A DNA stretch of 64,000 bases from Sphingobium sp. CAP-1 (GTDB lineage Bacteria; Pseudomonadota; Alphaproteobacteria; Sphingomonadales; Sphingomonadaceae): assembly GCF_009720145.1 (NCBI RefSeq), contig NZ_CP046253.1, forward strand, positions 903,501-967,500, read 5' to 3'. The position numbers and the translations under genes were made by a program. The notes beneath the pieces are model-generated. The model was not told the DNA's origin, did not search any database, and saw only the letters and a program-made list of their open reading frames with translations. Below are positions 36,160 to 44,440 of the stretch, in pieces (the first letter of the stretch is position 1; each line of letters starts with the position of its first letter).

Positions 36160-37199
36160 CCATCGGCGTCGGGCTGATCGGATATGGCATGGCCGGGCGC
36201 GTGTTTCATGCACCGCTGATCCGGGCGGTGCCGGCCTTGCGGCTGGCGGCGATCGTCACCAGTCGGGCGGCGGACGTGGCGACGCTCGATCCCGCCATCG
36301 CCTGCGTCGCGCGGGTCGGGGATCTGCTGGCCGATCCGGCGATCGATCTGGTGGTGCTCGCGACACCGAGCGGGACACATGCATCGCTGTGCGCCGACGC
36401 GTTGCGGGCGGGCAAGCATGTGGTGGTGGACAAGCCCTTCGCCCTGTCGCTGGCCGATGCGCGCGATCTGGCCGCGCTGGCGGCGCGGGTCGGGCGGCGG
36501 CTGGCGGTGTTTCACAATCGGCGGTTCGACAGCGATTATCTGAGCATCAGGGCGGCGATCGAGGGCGGCGCGGTTGGGCGGGTGACGCATTTCGAGAGCC
36601 ATTTCGACCGTTTCCGGCCGGCGGTGCGCGACCGCTGGCGCGAGGACGGGTCGGCGGGATCGGGCGTGTGGTTCGATCTGGGGCCGCATCTGGTCGATCA
36701 GGCGCTGGCGCTGTTCGGGCAACCGGATGCGGTGAGCGCGGACATCGTGGCGCTGCGCGGGGGATCGATGGCGGATGACTGGGCGCATGTCGTGCTACGC
36801 TATGCCGACAAGCGGGTGGTGCTGCACGCCAGCCTGACCGCGCCGGGTGGCGAAGCGGGCGGCGCGCCGCGCTTCGTCGTGCATGGGACGCAGGGCACGA
36901 TCATCAAGCGACGGCTCGATCCGCAGGAGGCGCAACTGATCGCGGGGCTGCGGCCGGGCGATGCAGGCTGGGGCGCGGATGATGATCCGGTCGAGCGGTG
37001 GGACGATGCGGGCATCGTGACCCGGCATCGGGCGGAAACGGGATGCCAACAGCGTTTTTATGCGGCGGTTGCGCACGCGCTGCTGGCGGACGGCCCCCTG
37101 CCCGTTCCGACCGATGACGCGATGATGGTGCAGGCAGTGATCGAGGCGGCTTTGCTGTCCGCACGGGACGGCCGGGTGGTGGCATTGCCACTGCATTGA
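36156..37199 (+). CDS. Gfo/Idh/MocA family oxidoreductase
   Basis: Protein of 347 residues. The N-terminal Rossmann loop is GVGLIGYGMAGRVFHAPLI. LATPSGTHASLCADALRAGKHVVVDKPFALSLADA contains the catalytic Lys of the family (DKP instead of the usual EKP). The C-terminal beta-sheet domain starts near residue 125 (VFHNRRFDSDYL). It resembles YvaA/scyllo-inositol dehydrogenase-like members. Substrate unknown. ATGA overlap with the esterase gene. Confidence 0.85.
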   Translation: MTIGVGLIGYGMAGRVFHAPLIRAVPALRLAAIVTSRAADVATLDPAIACVARVGDLLADPAIDLVVLATPSGTHASLCADALRAGKHVVVDKPFALSLADARDLAALAARVGRRLAVFHNRRFDSDYLSIRAAIEGGAVGRVTHFESHFDRFRPAVRDRWREDGSAGSGVWFDLGPHLVDQALALFGQPDAVSADIVALRGGSMADDWAHVVLRYADKRVVLHASLTAPGGEAGGAPRFVVHGTQGTIIKRRLDPQEAQLIAGLRPGDAGWGADDDPVERWDDAGIVTRHRAETGCQQRFYAAVAHALLADGPLPVPTDDAMMVQAVIEAALLSARDGRVVALPLH

Positions 37200-37288
37200 C
37201 GTTCGTAGCGCGCGCCATGGAGACGGACTACTCGACTTCGCCCGAAGCGGACGGAATATAGGAAAAATCTGTGATGAGAGGATTGGAC

Positions 37289-38694
37289 ATGCCCCTGCCC
37301 CTTCGCCTGATGTTGCTGGCCGCCGCTGTGGCCGCCCCACCGGCAATGGCCGCGTCCGCCGGGCCAGAGGTGAAAATCGCCGACGGCGCGCTGCGCGGCG
37401 TGGCGGAGGAGGGCGTGATCGCGTTCAGGGGGATTCCCTTCGCCCTGCCGCCGGTCGGTGATCTGCGCTGGCGCGCGCCTCAGCCGGTAGCGCACTGGCC
37501 GGGGGTGCGCGACGCCAGCCGTTATGGCCATGATTGCGCGCAACTGCCCTTCCCGTCGGATGCCGCGCCACTCGGCACGCCGCCGTCGGAGGATTGCCTC
37601 TATCTCAATGTCTGGAAGCCGGACGGGACCGCGAAAAAGCTGCCGGTGATGGTGTGGATCTATGGCGGGGGCTTCGTCAATGGCGGGTCGTCGCCGCCCA
37701 CCTATGCCGGCGCGGCGCTGGCGAAACAGGGCATCATGGTGGTCAGCTTCAACTATCGGCTGGGGCGGTTCGGCACCTTCGCCCATCCGGCGCTGACCAG
37801 GGCGGATGCCGACCAGGGGCTGCTCGCCAATTATGGCTATATGGACCAGATTGCGGCGCTGAAATGGGTGCAGGCGCATATCGCGGCCTTTGGCGGCGAT
37901 CCGGCCAATGTCACCATCATCGGCGAAAGCGCGGGGGCATGTCGGTTCATGCGCTGCTGACATCGCCCATGGCGCAGGGGCTGTTCAGCAAGGCGGTGAT
38001 CCAGTCGGGCGGGCCGATGCCGATGGGAGACGCGACGCTGGCCGGAGCGGAAGCGCTGGGCGCGGCCTTCGGCACGAAGCAGGGCGTCGCCGCCGACGAT
38101 CCCGATGCGCTGGCGAAGCTGCGCGCCCTGCCCGCCGAGGCCGTGGTGAACGGACTGAACCTCGCTTCGCTGTTCGCCGCCGGGCCGCGCACCCATAGCA
38201 GCCCGATCGCCGACGGCCGGATCGCGGTGGACAGCCTGGCCGCCTACAAGGCCGGCCATTTCAGCAGGGTGCCGGTGATGATCGGCGCGACCAGCGACGA
38301 TATTGGCGGGCCGACCGGGCCGATGGTCGTGGGCGCGCGGGCCATGGCCCGAACCTTTGCGGCGCAGGGCGTGCCGACCTGGCATTATCGCTTTTCCTAT
38401 GTCGCAGCCTCGGCCCGCACGCCTGCGACCAAGGGCGCGGCCCATGCCAGCGAAATTCCCTATTTCTTCGATACGGTCGGGATCAAATATGGCGCGGCCA
38501 CGACGGTGCAGGACCGGGCGATCGGTCGGATCGCCAGCGCCTATCTGGTCGATTTCGTCAAGACGGGCGATCCCAATGGCGCGAGGCTGCCGCGCTGGGA
38601 CCGCTATGATGCGACGGCGCGCGCGACCATGGATATGGGTGCGGGTGATGGCGCGCGGCAGGAAGCCGATAGCTGGGACAAGGATGCGCGTTAA
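37289..38694 (+). pseudogene. Type B carboxylesterase, frameshifted
   Basis: The gene would encode about 468 residues but is split by a frame change at 37933-37937. Before it: signal peptide (LMLLAAAVAAPPAMAAS), EDCLYLNVWKP, GGGFVNGGS and TIIGESAG, the nucleophile motif. After it, in the frame one base back: MSVHALLTSPMAQGLFSKAVIQSG, the direct continuation of a normal GESAGGMSV sequence, then GATSDD and AHASEIPYFF with the catalytic His. Adding one G to the run of five Gs restores the whole protein. Either a real pseudogene or a base-calling error. AGAGGA precedes ATG 37289; ATG 37274 is possible. Confidence 0.8.
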
Positions 38695-38736
38695 GCGGCC
38701 CCAACTATAGTCCCTGAGTCATGTTTGACCGCCCAT

Positions 38737-38790
38737 TGCGAAATTGAAGCAAATCTGCAATGCTTGTGCGGATTAAGCTTCAACTTCGCA
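38737..38790. promoter_or_regulatory. Inverted repeat upstream of parA, probable operator/promoter
   Basis: TGCGAAATTGAAGC (38737-38750) and GCTTCAACTTCGCA (38777-38790) are inverted copies with one mismatch, 26 bases apart, ending 13 bases before the parA start. ParA proteins with an N-terminal helix-turn-helix commonly repress their own promoter at such sites. Confidence 0.5.
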
Positions 38791-38802
38791 TGTGGGGTCG
38801 GA

Positions 38803-39999
38803 ATGAACGCAATTGTGGATCAGATCGGCGATCTGGCTGAAGCCGGCGAAAAAATGGTGGAAAGGCTGCGTCGCAAGGCGTTTTTGCCCGAAAGCCGCAA
38901 GGAATTGAGCGCCCGTTTCGGCATCGCCGAGGCCGCGCAATTGCTGGGTTGCTCCACGAATCGGATTCGCATGGCGGAAGAGGATGGCCGCCTGCCCCCT
39001 GCCCCGCCGACCGAAAATGGTCGCCGCCCCGGCTATACGATCGAGGAACTGCTGAACATGCGGCAGGTGCTGGGCGCCAGCCCGGAACGCGCGCCGCTCG
39101 ACGTGCCGGCGATCATCGCGGTGCAGAATTTCAAGGGCGGCGTCGGCAAATCGACCGTCACCACCCACCTCGCCCATTATTTCGCGGTGCAGGGCTATCG
39201 CGTGCTGGTGGTCGATTGCGACAGCCAGGCGACGACGACGACCCTGTTCGGTTTCAACCCGCATTTCAACATCCAGCGCGAGGAGACGCTCTACCCCTAT
39301 CTGTCGATCGATCCGACGCAGGTGGACCTGCTCTATGCGGTCAAGAATACGCCCTGGCCCAATGTCGACCTGATCCCGTCCAATCTGGAACTGTTCGATG
39401 TGGAATATGAACTGGCGGCGGCCGGCAGTGATGGCGGATCGGTGCTGGCGGCGCGCTTCCGCAAGCTGAAACAGGGGCTGATGGATCTGGCGCGCAATTA
39501 TGACATCGTGCTGCTCGATCCGCCGCCGGCGCTGGGCACGATCAGCCTGGCGGTGATGCAGGCGGCCAATGCGCTGCTGGTGCCGCTGGCAGCCACCACC
39601 CCCGATTTCTGTTCGACGGTGCAGTTCCTGTCGATGATGGACCAGGTGATCGGCCAGTTGCAGAGCGCCGGGATTACGGTGGACTATAGCTTCATCCGCC
39701 TGCTTTGTTCCAAATTCGATTCCAACGATCCCAGCCATGCCATGGTCCGCGCGATCATGGAGCAAAGTTTCGGCCCGGCGCTGTTGCCGGTGCCGATTCT
39801 GGATTCGGCGGAGATCAGCCATGCCGCGCTGCGGATGATGACCGTCTATGAACTGGAGCGGCCGATCGGCACGCCGCGCACCCACAAAAGGTGTCGCGCC
39901 AATCTGGACGAAGCGATGGGACAGGTGGAAGCGCTGGTCCGGCAAGGCTGGGGCCGGGTCGCCCCGGCGCGGGAAGAGGACATCGTCAATGCAGCCTGA
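38803..39999 (+). CDS. parA: ParA-type partition ATPase with N-terminal DNA-binding domain
   Basis: Protein of 398 residues. The N-terminal region has a MerR/helix-turn-helix-like part (RFGIAEAAQLLGCSTNRIRMAEEDGRLPP, about residues 40-70). The deviant Walker A motif QNFKGGVGKSTVTTHLA starts near residue 109. VVDCDSQATTTTLFG and IVLLDPPPALG are the other ParA nucleotide motifs. Large ParA/RepA proteins of this type segregate low-copy plasmids and secondary chromosomes and autorepress. Start ATG 38803; the frame is open to 38725. Followed 33 bases later by parB. Confidence 0.92.
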   Translation: MNAIVDQIGDLAEAGEKMVERLRRKAFLPESRKELSARFGIAEAAQLLGCSTNRIRMAEEDGRLPPAPPTENGRRPGYTIEELLNMRQVLGASPERAPLDVPAIIAVQNFKGGVGKSTVTTHLAHYFAVQGYRVLVVDCDSQATTTTLFGFNPHFNIQREETLYPYLSIDPTQVDLLYAVKNTPWPNVDLIPSNLELFDVEYELAAAGSDGGSVLAARFRKLKQGLMDLARNYDIVLLDPPPALGTISLAVMQAANALLVPLAATTPDFCSTVQFLSMMDQVIGQLQSAGITVDYSFIRLLCSKFDSNDPSHAMVRAIMEQSFGPALLPVPILDSAEISHAALRMMTVYELERPIGTPRTHKRCRANLDEAMGQVEALVRQGWGRVAPAREEDIVNAA

Positions 40000-40032
40000 T
40001 GTTCTTGATATGTTCTGTTGGAGGACGGTGTA

Positions 40033-41121
40033 ATGGCGCGCAAGCAATCGGCCTATCTGGCGGCGCTGCTGTCCGACGAGGCGGAAAATGCGAAAGCACC
40101 GGCGGTTACCGCCGAACCGGAAGCGATCGAGGCGCCGGTCCCCTCCCCTGCCCCCGCGCCGCGTGTCGAACGGACGCGCGGTACGACATTGCTGGGCCGG
40201 GAATCCGCGCTGGCCCGGCTGGCGTCCGGCGAGGTGCGGCAGGTCACGCAATTGCTGCTCGATCCCGCGCGGGTGCGTATCTGGCCGGGCAATGCCCGTC
40301 ATTACGCGCATCTGTCGGAGGAGAATTGCCGAGAGTTGATCGATTCGATCGTCGCCGAGGGCGGACAGAAGGTGCCGGCCGTGGTGCGCCGGGTCGAGGA
40401 CGACGCCGATCATGACTATGAGGTGATTGCCGGCACGCGGCGGCACTGGTCGATCAGTTGGCTGCGCGGACATAGTTACCCCGACATGCAGTTCGTCGCG
40501 CAGGTGGCGGTGCTGGACGATGAGGCCGCCTTCCGCCTCGCCGATCTGGAGAATCGCGCGCGCAAGGACGTGTCCGACCTGGAGCGGGCGCGCAACTATG
40601 CCGAGGCGCTGCACACCCATTATGGCAGCCATCTGACCCGCATGGCCGAGCGGCTGAAACTGTCCAAGGGCTGGCTGAGCAAGATGATCAAGGTGGCGGG
40701 TATTCCCGATACGGTGATCGACGCTTTCGCTTCGCCGGCCGACGTGCAGTTGAAGCCCGCCTATGCGCTGGCGCAGGCACTGGACGATATGAAGGCCGCG
40801 CCGCTGATCAAGGCGACGGCACGGACGCTCGCCGCCGAGCAGGCGGCACAGCGCAAGCGGGGCGGCATGGCGATCGCCGCGGCCGATGTGCTGAAGCGGC
40901 TGCTCGACGCGCCGCGCGTCGCGAACGCCGCGCCCAAGGTGGAGCCCTATGTCTGGACCGGACCGATCGGCCGCCCTGCCCTGTCGGTGCAATCGGTCAA
41001 TCGGCAGGGGATCACCATCCGCCTGCATTCCGGGTCGGGCGCGGATGCCGATGCGCTGGCCGATGCGTTGCGCGATGCGCTGGCCCATCTGGAGCGGCGC
41101 GGTCAGGGCTTGCAGCGGTGA
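40033..41121 (+). CDS. parB: ParB/RepB-type centromere-binding protein
   Basis: Protein of 362 residues. The ParB N-terminal domain runs from about residue 70: LLLDPARVRIWPGNARHYAHLSEENCRELIDSI, then AVVRRVEDDADHDYEVIAGTRRHWS, corresponding to the CTP-binding boxes. The helix-turn-helix core includes LTRMAERLKLSKGWLSKMIKVAGIPDTV. It would load on the parS-like palindromes that begin 6 bases after its stop codon. TTGGAGGACGG precedes ATG 40033. Confidence 0.92.
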   Translation: MARKQSAYLAALLSDEAENAKAPAVTAEPEAIEAPVPSPAPAPRVERTRGTTLLGRESALARLASGEVRQVTQLLLDPARVRIWPGNARHYAHLSEENCRELIDSIVAEGGQKVPAVVRRVEDDADHDYEVIAGTRRHWSISWLRGHSYPDMQFVAQVAVLDDEAAFRLADLENRARKDVSDLERARNYAEALHTHYGSHLTRMAERLKLSKGWLSKMIKVAGIPDTVIDAFASPADVQLKPAYALAQALDDMKAAPLIKATARTLAAEQAAQRKRGGMAIAAADVLKRLLDAPRVANAAPKVEPYVWTGPIGRPALSVQSVNRQGITIRLHSGSGADADALADALRDALAHLERRGQGLQR

Positions 41122-41126
41122 GAGAT

Positions 41127-41142
41127 GTTTCCCTGGGGAAAC
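41127..41142 (-). promoter_or_regulatory. parS-like palindrome, copy 1
   Basis: On the minus strand this reads GTTTCCCCAGGGAAAC, preceded by CC as in the other two copies. It has half-sites GTTTCCC and GGGAAAC. The sequence looks like the GTTTC...GAAAC half-sites of ParB-binding sites. It begins 5 bases after the parB stop. Confidence 0.7.
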
Positions 41143-41183
41143 GGGATTATTTTTCACCCACCCTTGCGCCTATGAGCCGTTCC

Positions 41184-41199
41184 GTTTCCCCAGGGAAAC
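41184..41199 (+). promoter_or_regulatory. parS-like palindrome, copy 2
   Basis: GTTTCCCCAGGGAAAC, identical to copy 3 and to the reverse complement of copy 1, and flanked by CC on the left. It lies 57 bases from copy 1. Confidence 0.7.
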
Positions 41200-41244
41200 A
41201 GGCGGGCGGGTGCATAGCCAAACGCCCTCTCCCTCCCTTCGGCC

Positions 41245-41260
41245 GTTTCCCCAGGGAAAC
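41245..41260 (+). promoter_or_regulatory. parS-like palindrome, copy 3
   Basis: GTTTCCCCAGGGAAAC, 61 bases from copy 2 and 32 bases before the repA start. Three identical sites in 134 bases inside the par-rep gap mark the centromere of the replicon. Confidence 0.7.
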
Positions 41261-41292
41261 GGCTCCTCTGTTCCGATGAAAGGGCGCCGTCC

Positions 41293-42453
41293 ATGACACG
41301 CGCCGGCAAGACCGAACTGAGCGATCAGTTCGAACTGTTCCTGCCCTATATTGCAGACATGCCGCTGCGCGATCAGCGCGAGATGATGGAGCGCCCCTTC
41401 TTCAGCCTCGCCAAGTCGAAGCGGGTGAAGCCGATCGACTATACCTCGCCCGACGGCAAGGCGTGGGTCCATGTGTCGGCCAATCCCGATTATGGCATGG
41501 CGACGATCTGGGACGCGGACATACTAATCTATTGCGCCAGCGTGCTGGCCGACATGGCGCGGCGTGGGCTGAACGATATTCCGCGCAAGCTGCATCTGAT
41601 GCCCTATGATCTGTTGCGGGCAATCCACCGCCCCACCACCGGGCGTGCCTATGAACTGCTCGGCCAGTCGCTCGACCGGCTGGTCGCGACGACGATCAAG
41701 ACCAATATCCGGGCGGAAAACCGGCGTGAGGCAACCTTTTCCTGGCTCGACGGCTGGACGCAACTGGTCGACGAACGCACCGAACGGTCGCGCGGCATGA
41801 CCATCGAACTGTCCAACTGGTTCTATGAAGGCGTGTTGATGCAAGGCGGGGTGTTGTCGATCGATCGCGCCTATTTCGACCTGACCGGCGGACGCGAGCG
41901 CTGGCTCTACAAGGTTGCGCGCAAACATGCCGGCGGGGCAGGGGAGGCCGGCTTCGCCATCTCCATGCCGACCCTGTTCGAGAAATCGGGCGCGGAGGGA
42001 CAATATCGCCGCTTCAAGTTCGAGCTGATCAAAATCGCCGAACGCGATCCCCTGCCCGGCTATACGCTGGAACTGGAGCAGCCCGACGGCAAGAAGGAAC
42101 CCGCGCTGCGGATGCGGCGGCGCAGGGACGCCCCGCTGATCGCCAGTGCGTCTGTGCCCAAGGTCAAGGCTGCCGCCCCCCTCCAGCCGGAACCGGCAAT
42201 GGAGGCGGTGGATGCCAGCGCGCTGATCCGTCGCAGTGTCGCGAGCCTGTCGGCGCGGGCAAGCGCCGGCGAGATCAGTGACGCCACGCTCGCGACGCTG
42301 CGCGCCGAATGCCCCGGCTGGGACTATCAAACCCTGCATCAGGATTTCAAAGTCTGGCTGAACGGCGATACCGAGCGCACGCCCGTCAATTACCAAAAGG
42401 CGTTCATCGGCTTCGTCCGCCGCTTCCACGAGAAGAACAAGCACCAGCTTTGA
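41293..42453 (+). CDS. repA: Replication initiator protein A (RPA family)
   Basis: Protein of 386 residues of the RPA family (PF10134) found on alphaproteobacterial plasmids and sphingomonad megaplasmids. Conserved parts include ERPFFSLAKSKRVKPIDY, VSANPDYGMATIWDADILIYCASVL, LDRLVATTIKTNIR and SRGMTIELSNWFYEGV. The last 100 residues (after RMRRRRDAP) form a separate helical tail. It would bind the iteron-like repeats about 0.7 kb downstream to start replication. The stop codon lies inside a 14-base tandem duplication (42444-42471). Confidence 0.92.
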   Translation: MTRAGKTELSDQFELFLPYIADMPLRDQREMMERPFFSLAKSKRVKPIDYTSPDGKAWVHVSANPDYGMATIWDADILIYCASVLADMARRGLNDIPRKLHLMPYDLLRAIHRPTTGRAYELLGQSLDRLVATTIKTNIRAENRREATFSWLDGWTQLVDERTERSRGMTIELSNWFYEGVLMQGGVLSIDRAYFDLTGGRERWLYKVARKHAGGAGEAGFAISMPTLFEKSGAEGQYRRFKFELIKIAERDPLPGYTLELEQPDGKKEPALRMRRRRDAPLIASASVPKVKAAAPLQPEPAMEAVDASALIRRSVASLSARASAGEISDATLATLRAECPGWDYQTLHQDFKVWLNGDTERTPVNYQKAFIGFVRRFHEKNKHQL

Positions 42454-42471
42454 CCGGCCAGCTTTGACCGG
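42444..42471 (+). repeat. 14-base tandem duplication at the repA stop
   Basis: CCAGCTTTGACCGG occurs twice back to back (42444-42457, 42458-42471); the repA TGA is in the first copy. Confidence 0.7.
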
Positions 42472-42868
42472 ATGGCAGGGAGGCTTCCCTTCCATCCGGT
42501 GGCGGCACCTTGCCTGTCCATTGACCGCATCATGATCGGCAAGCCGTCCGGTCCGTCTGTCCCCGCATTTTCCGGGGAGACATTTCCCCTATCCGGCAGA
42601 GCAAGCCCCTTCTCAGATCGCTCATCCCCTGCCGGATGGCCATGGTCATGCGTCCGGCGCTGTCCCGTCCCAGCGCTGGAACAGGTCGATTTGCAGCTAT
42701 GGTCGGCAGAGAAGGGGGGCAGCAACAGTCAAGGTCCCAGCCTTTTCCCGCCTGTTCACCCGCGATCGGCCAAGACATAGCAGCCATAGCAACGCCGCGC
42801 AGCCGCGGTCCACCCGGTCTAGAATGACGAAAGTGAAGAAGGTTGCTGTCATCACCCGCCCAGCCCCA

Positions 42869-42916
42869 GTCCTGTACGGGCCCAGTCCTGTGCGGGCCCG
42901 GTCCTGCACTGGCCCG
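42869..42916 (+). repeat. Three tandem 16-base GC-rich repeats in the origin region
   Basis: Units 42869-42884, 42885-42900 and 42901-42916 follow GTCCTGtaCGGGCCCa with two or three changes between copies. They lie in the gene-free region after repA, just upstream of the iteron array. Confidence 0.65.
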
Positions 42917-42939
42917 GCATTCCGGTTCTGGCACCGCTT

Positions 42940-43202
42940 CGTTCCCGAAGTGTCGGGTTGGAGGAGGGGATATATGACGGTCGGATGACCAACATCGCCG
43001 CATCATGTCCGGCCGCGTCGGATTTGAACATGCTTTCGGCGGATGCGCCGCGAACTGATTCAATCCGCTTGGGCGCGAACAGGCTTTCCCCTGTCCTTCG
43101 ACCTATCAGGAACGCCATTCGATCCTTGGGGAACGCTTGACCGATCCTTCGGGAACGGCAGGTTCGACATTCCGGGAACGACTGGCCGACATTCCGGGAA
43201 CA
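42940..43202. other. Probable replication origin with phased iterons
   Basis: Five direct 16-base repeats start at 43099, 43120, 43142, 43165 and 43187, so they are spaced 21-23 bases, about two helical turns. Consensus CGAyCyTTCGGGAACG (last two copies CGACATTCCGGGAAC). A sixth copy in the opposite orientation is at 42940-42955. An AT-rich stretch follows at about 43255-43310. This is the layout of iteron-type plasmid origins and lies beside an RPA initiator. The rest of the 880-base gap (42454-43334) shows no convincing gene. Confidence 0.65.
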
Positions 43203-43334
43203 GGACTTTGACGCGAATCGTGATCTTCGCGCGAGTCACGGTCACTTTGGCGGCGGCTAACTCTCTAACCTAATTAGAAACCTTTTAACGCTATGAGATA
43301 TTTCGGGAAATGGGAGAGAGAGGGAGTCACGCCG

Positions 43335-44276
43335 TCACCCCAATCGTTGCGCACCATTGAGAGCCTGAAGCTGTGCGACGAGCTTGGTCGCACCCTGATG
43401 CGAAATATCGAGCAAACGGGCGACGGCGACCCTGCTCAGCCCCGGATAGGCCAGTTCCAGCCGCGCCAGGAGCGGCGCCTTGCTACGCCGGGTGACACCC
43501 AGCATCGCGGGCAGCCGGCGCATTTGCGATTCCAGTCGGTCGAGATCGGTCAATCCCTCAGCCGCGCGCTGCGCCAGACTCTCCTGAAGCAGGATCACAA
43601 GCTTGCCGGCCCCATCAGGCAGGAGACGCGGCAGATCGACAAGCGAAGGCAACAGACGCAACCCAAGTCCGGCCCGTTGCAGCGCCAGGGGGAGGTGGCA
43701 GGCGATGATCCAGCCCCTGTCCTGCCGAATGCCCGCCAAGCGCAACTGGCGGCCGTCCGCTGTGGTCAGCACCGGCGCTTCCGTAGAGGGCGTATCGAGC
43801 ATGTGGCGAGCGGCAATCAACCGTTCGGCAACGGCGATCAGCGATGGGGAAGAATAGGGGGCGTCGAGGAGCGCGCGCACCTCCCGCCAGAGCGGGCCGA
43901 AGCGGACCAGATCGTCCGGCGCCCAGATCGCGGCCTCCGCCCGATCGTCGAGCAACTGGCGTGAAACATTGAGCGTTGCGCGGGCGACCGGATCGCCGCC
44001 ATCGTCGGCTGCGGACAGGGCGAAATGGAACAGGGCGGCGATCGAAAGCGGATCGTTCAGTCCCTCGCTGTGGCGCGGGGGCAGGGTGCGTCCGCTGATC
44101 CAGTTTTGCAGGTCACGCGTGTCGATCGGGACGCCGGCCATCGTCGCGAGCCGCGCCGCACCGCGCAGCCGAGCGCGTGCCAGCCAGATGTCGGCGACGG
44201 GGCTGGAGACGAGCCGTCCATCAAGCCTGCCAAGCAGGAGGAGGGCATGTTCTGAGTCATAGGAAAAAGCGCGCAT
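43335..44276 (-). CDS. DUF1612-like, helix-turn-helix plasmid protein (RHE_PE00001-type)
   Basis: Protein of 313 residues. The N-terminal third (SEHALLLLGRLDGRLVSSPVADIWLARARLRGAARLATMAG) and the following WISGRTLPPRHSEGLNDPLSIAAL recall the RHE_PE00001/DUF1612 family, which is common near replication regions of rhizobial and sphingomonad plasmids. The C-terminus has a helix-turn-helix (YPGLSRVAVARLLDISHQGATKLVAQLQ, about residues 275-303). Function unknown; it may be a regulator of the replicon. A perfect dyad lies just before its start. Confidence 0.6.
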   Translation of the reverse strand: MRAFSYDSEHALLLLGRLDGRLVSSPVADIWLARARLRGAARLATMAGVPIDTRDLQNWISGRTLPPRHSEGLNDPLSIAALFHFALSAADDGGDPVARATLNVSRQLLDDRAEAAIWAPDDLVRFGPLWREVRALLDAPYSSPSLIAVAERLIAARHMLDTPSTEAPVLTTADGRQLRLAGIRQDRGWIIACHLPLALQRAGLGLRLLPSLVDLPRLLPDGAGKLVILLQESLAQRAAEGLTDLDRLESQMRRLPAMLGVTRRSKAPLLARLELAYPGLSRVAVARLLDISHQGATKLVAQLQALNGAQRLG

Positions 44277-44301
44277 GTCTGCGGCTTAGCGCAATATCGT
44301 A

Positions 44302-44328
44302 TGTAACCAAATTGCATTGTTGGTTACA
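44302..44328. promoter_or_regulatory. Perfect dyad before the plasmid regulator gene
   Basis: TGTAACCAA (44302-44310) and TTGGTTACA (44320-44328) with a 9-base spacer, 25 bases upstream of the start of the minus-strand gene. A candidate operator, possibly self-recognised. The rest of the gap to 44440 shows nothing further. Confidence 0.45.
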
Positions 44329-44440
44329 TTGCCTGATATGCTATTTTTGGGAAAGGTTGGAGATTGCCGGCGTCGACCGGGCGGCGCTGAAATTCATAAC
44401 AGGAAAGGATGGCCGCAACCACCCTTTCCTGCCTGCCGGA

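Noticed and set aside
37933..37937. Programmed ribosomal frameshifting in the carboxylesterase
   Set aside because: There is no heptameric slippery sequence or downstream structure that I can see, and a single missing G gives a simpler explanation.
38773..41157. Long minus-strand frame opposite parA and parB
   Set aside because: It covers two genes with clear motifs on the plus strand and shows no domain of its own.
42869..43202. CRISPR array
   Set aside because: Repeats are only 16 bases, spacers are absent or 5-7 bases, and no cas genes are present. The arrangement is that of iterons.
42530..43250. Small open frames on both strands within the origin region
   Set aside because: They cross the tandem repeats and iterons, lack ribosome-binding sites and have no family features; the region looks like non-coding replication DNA.
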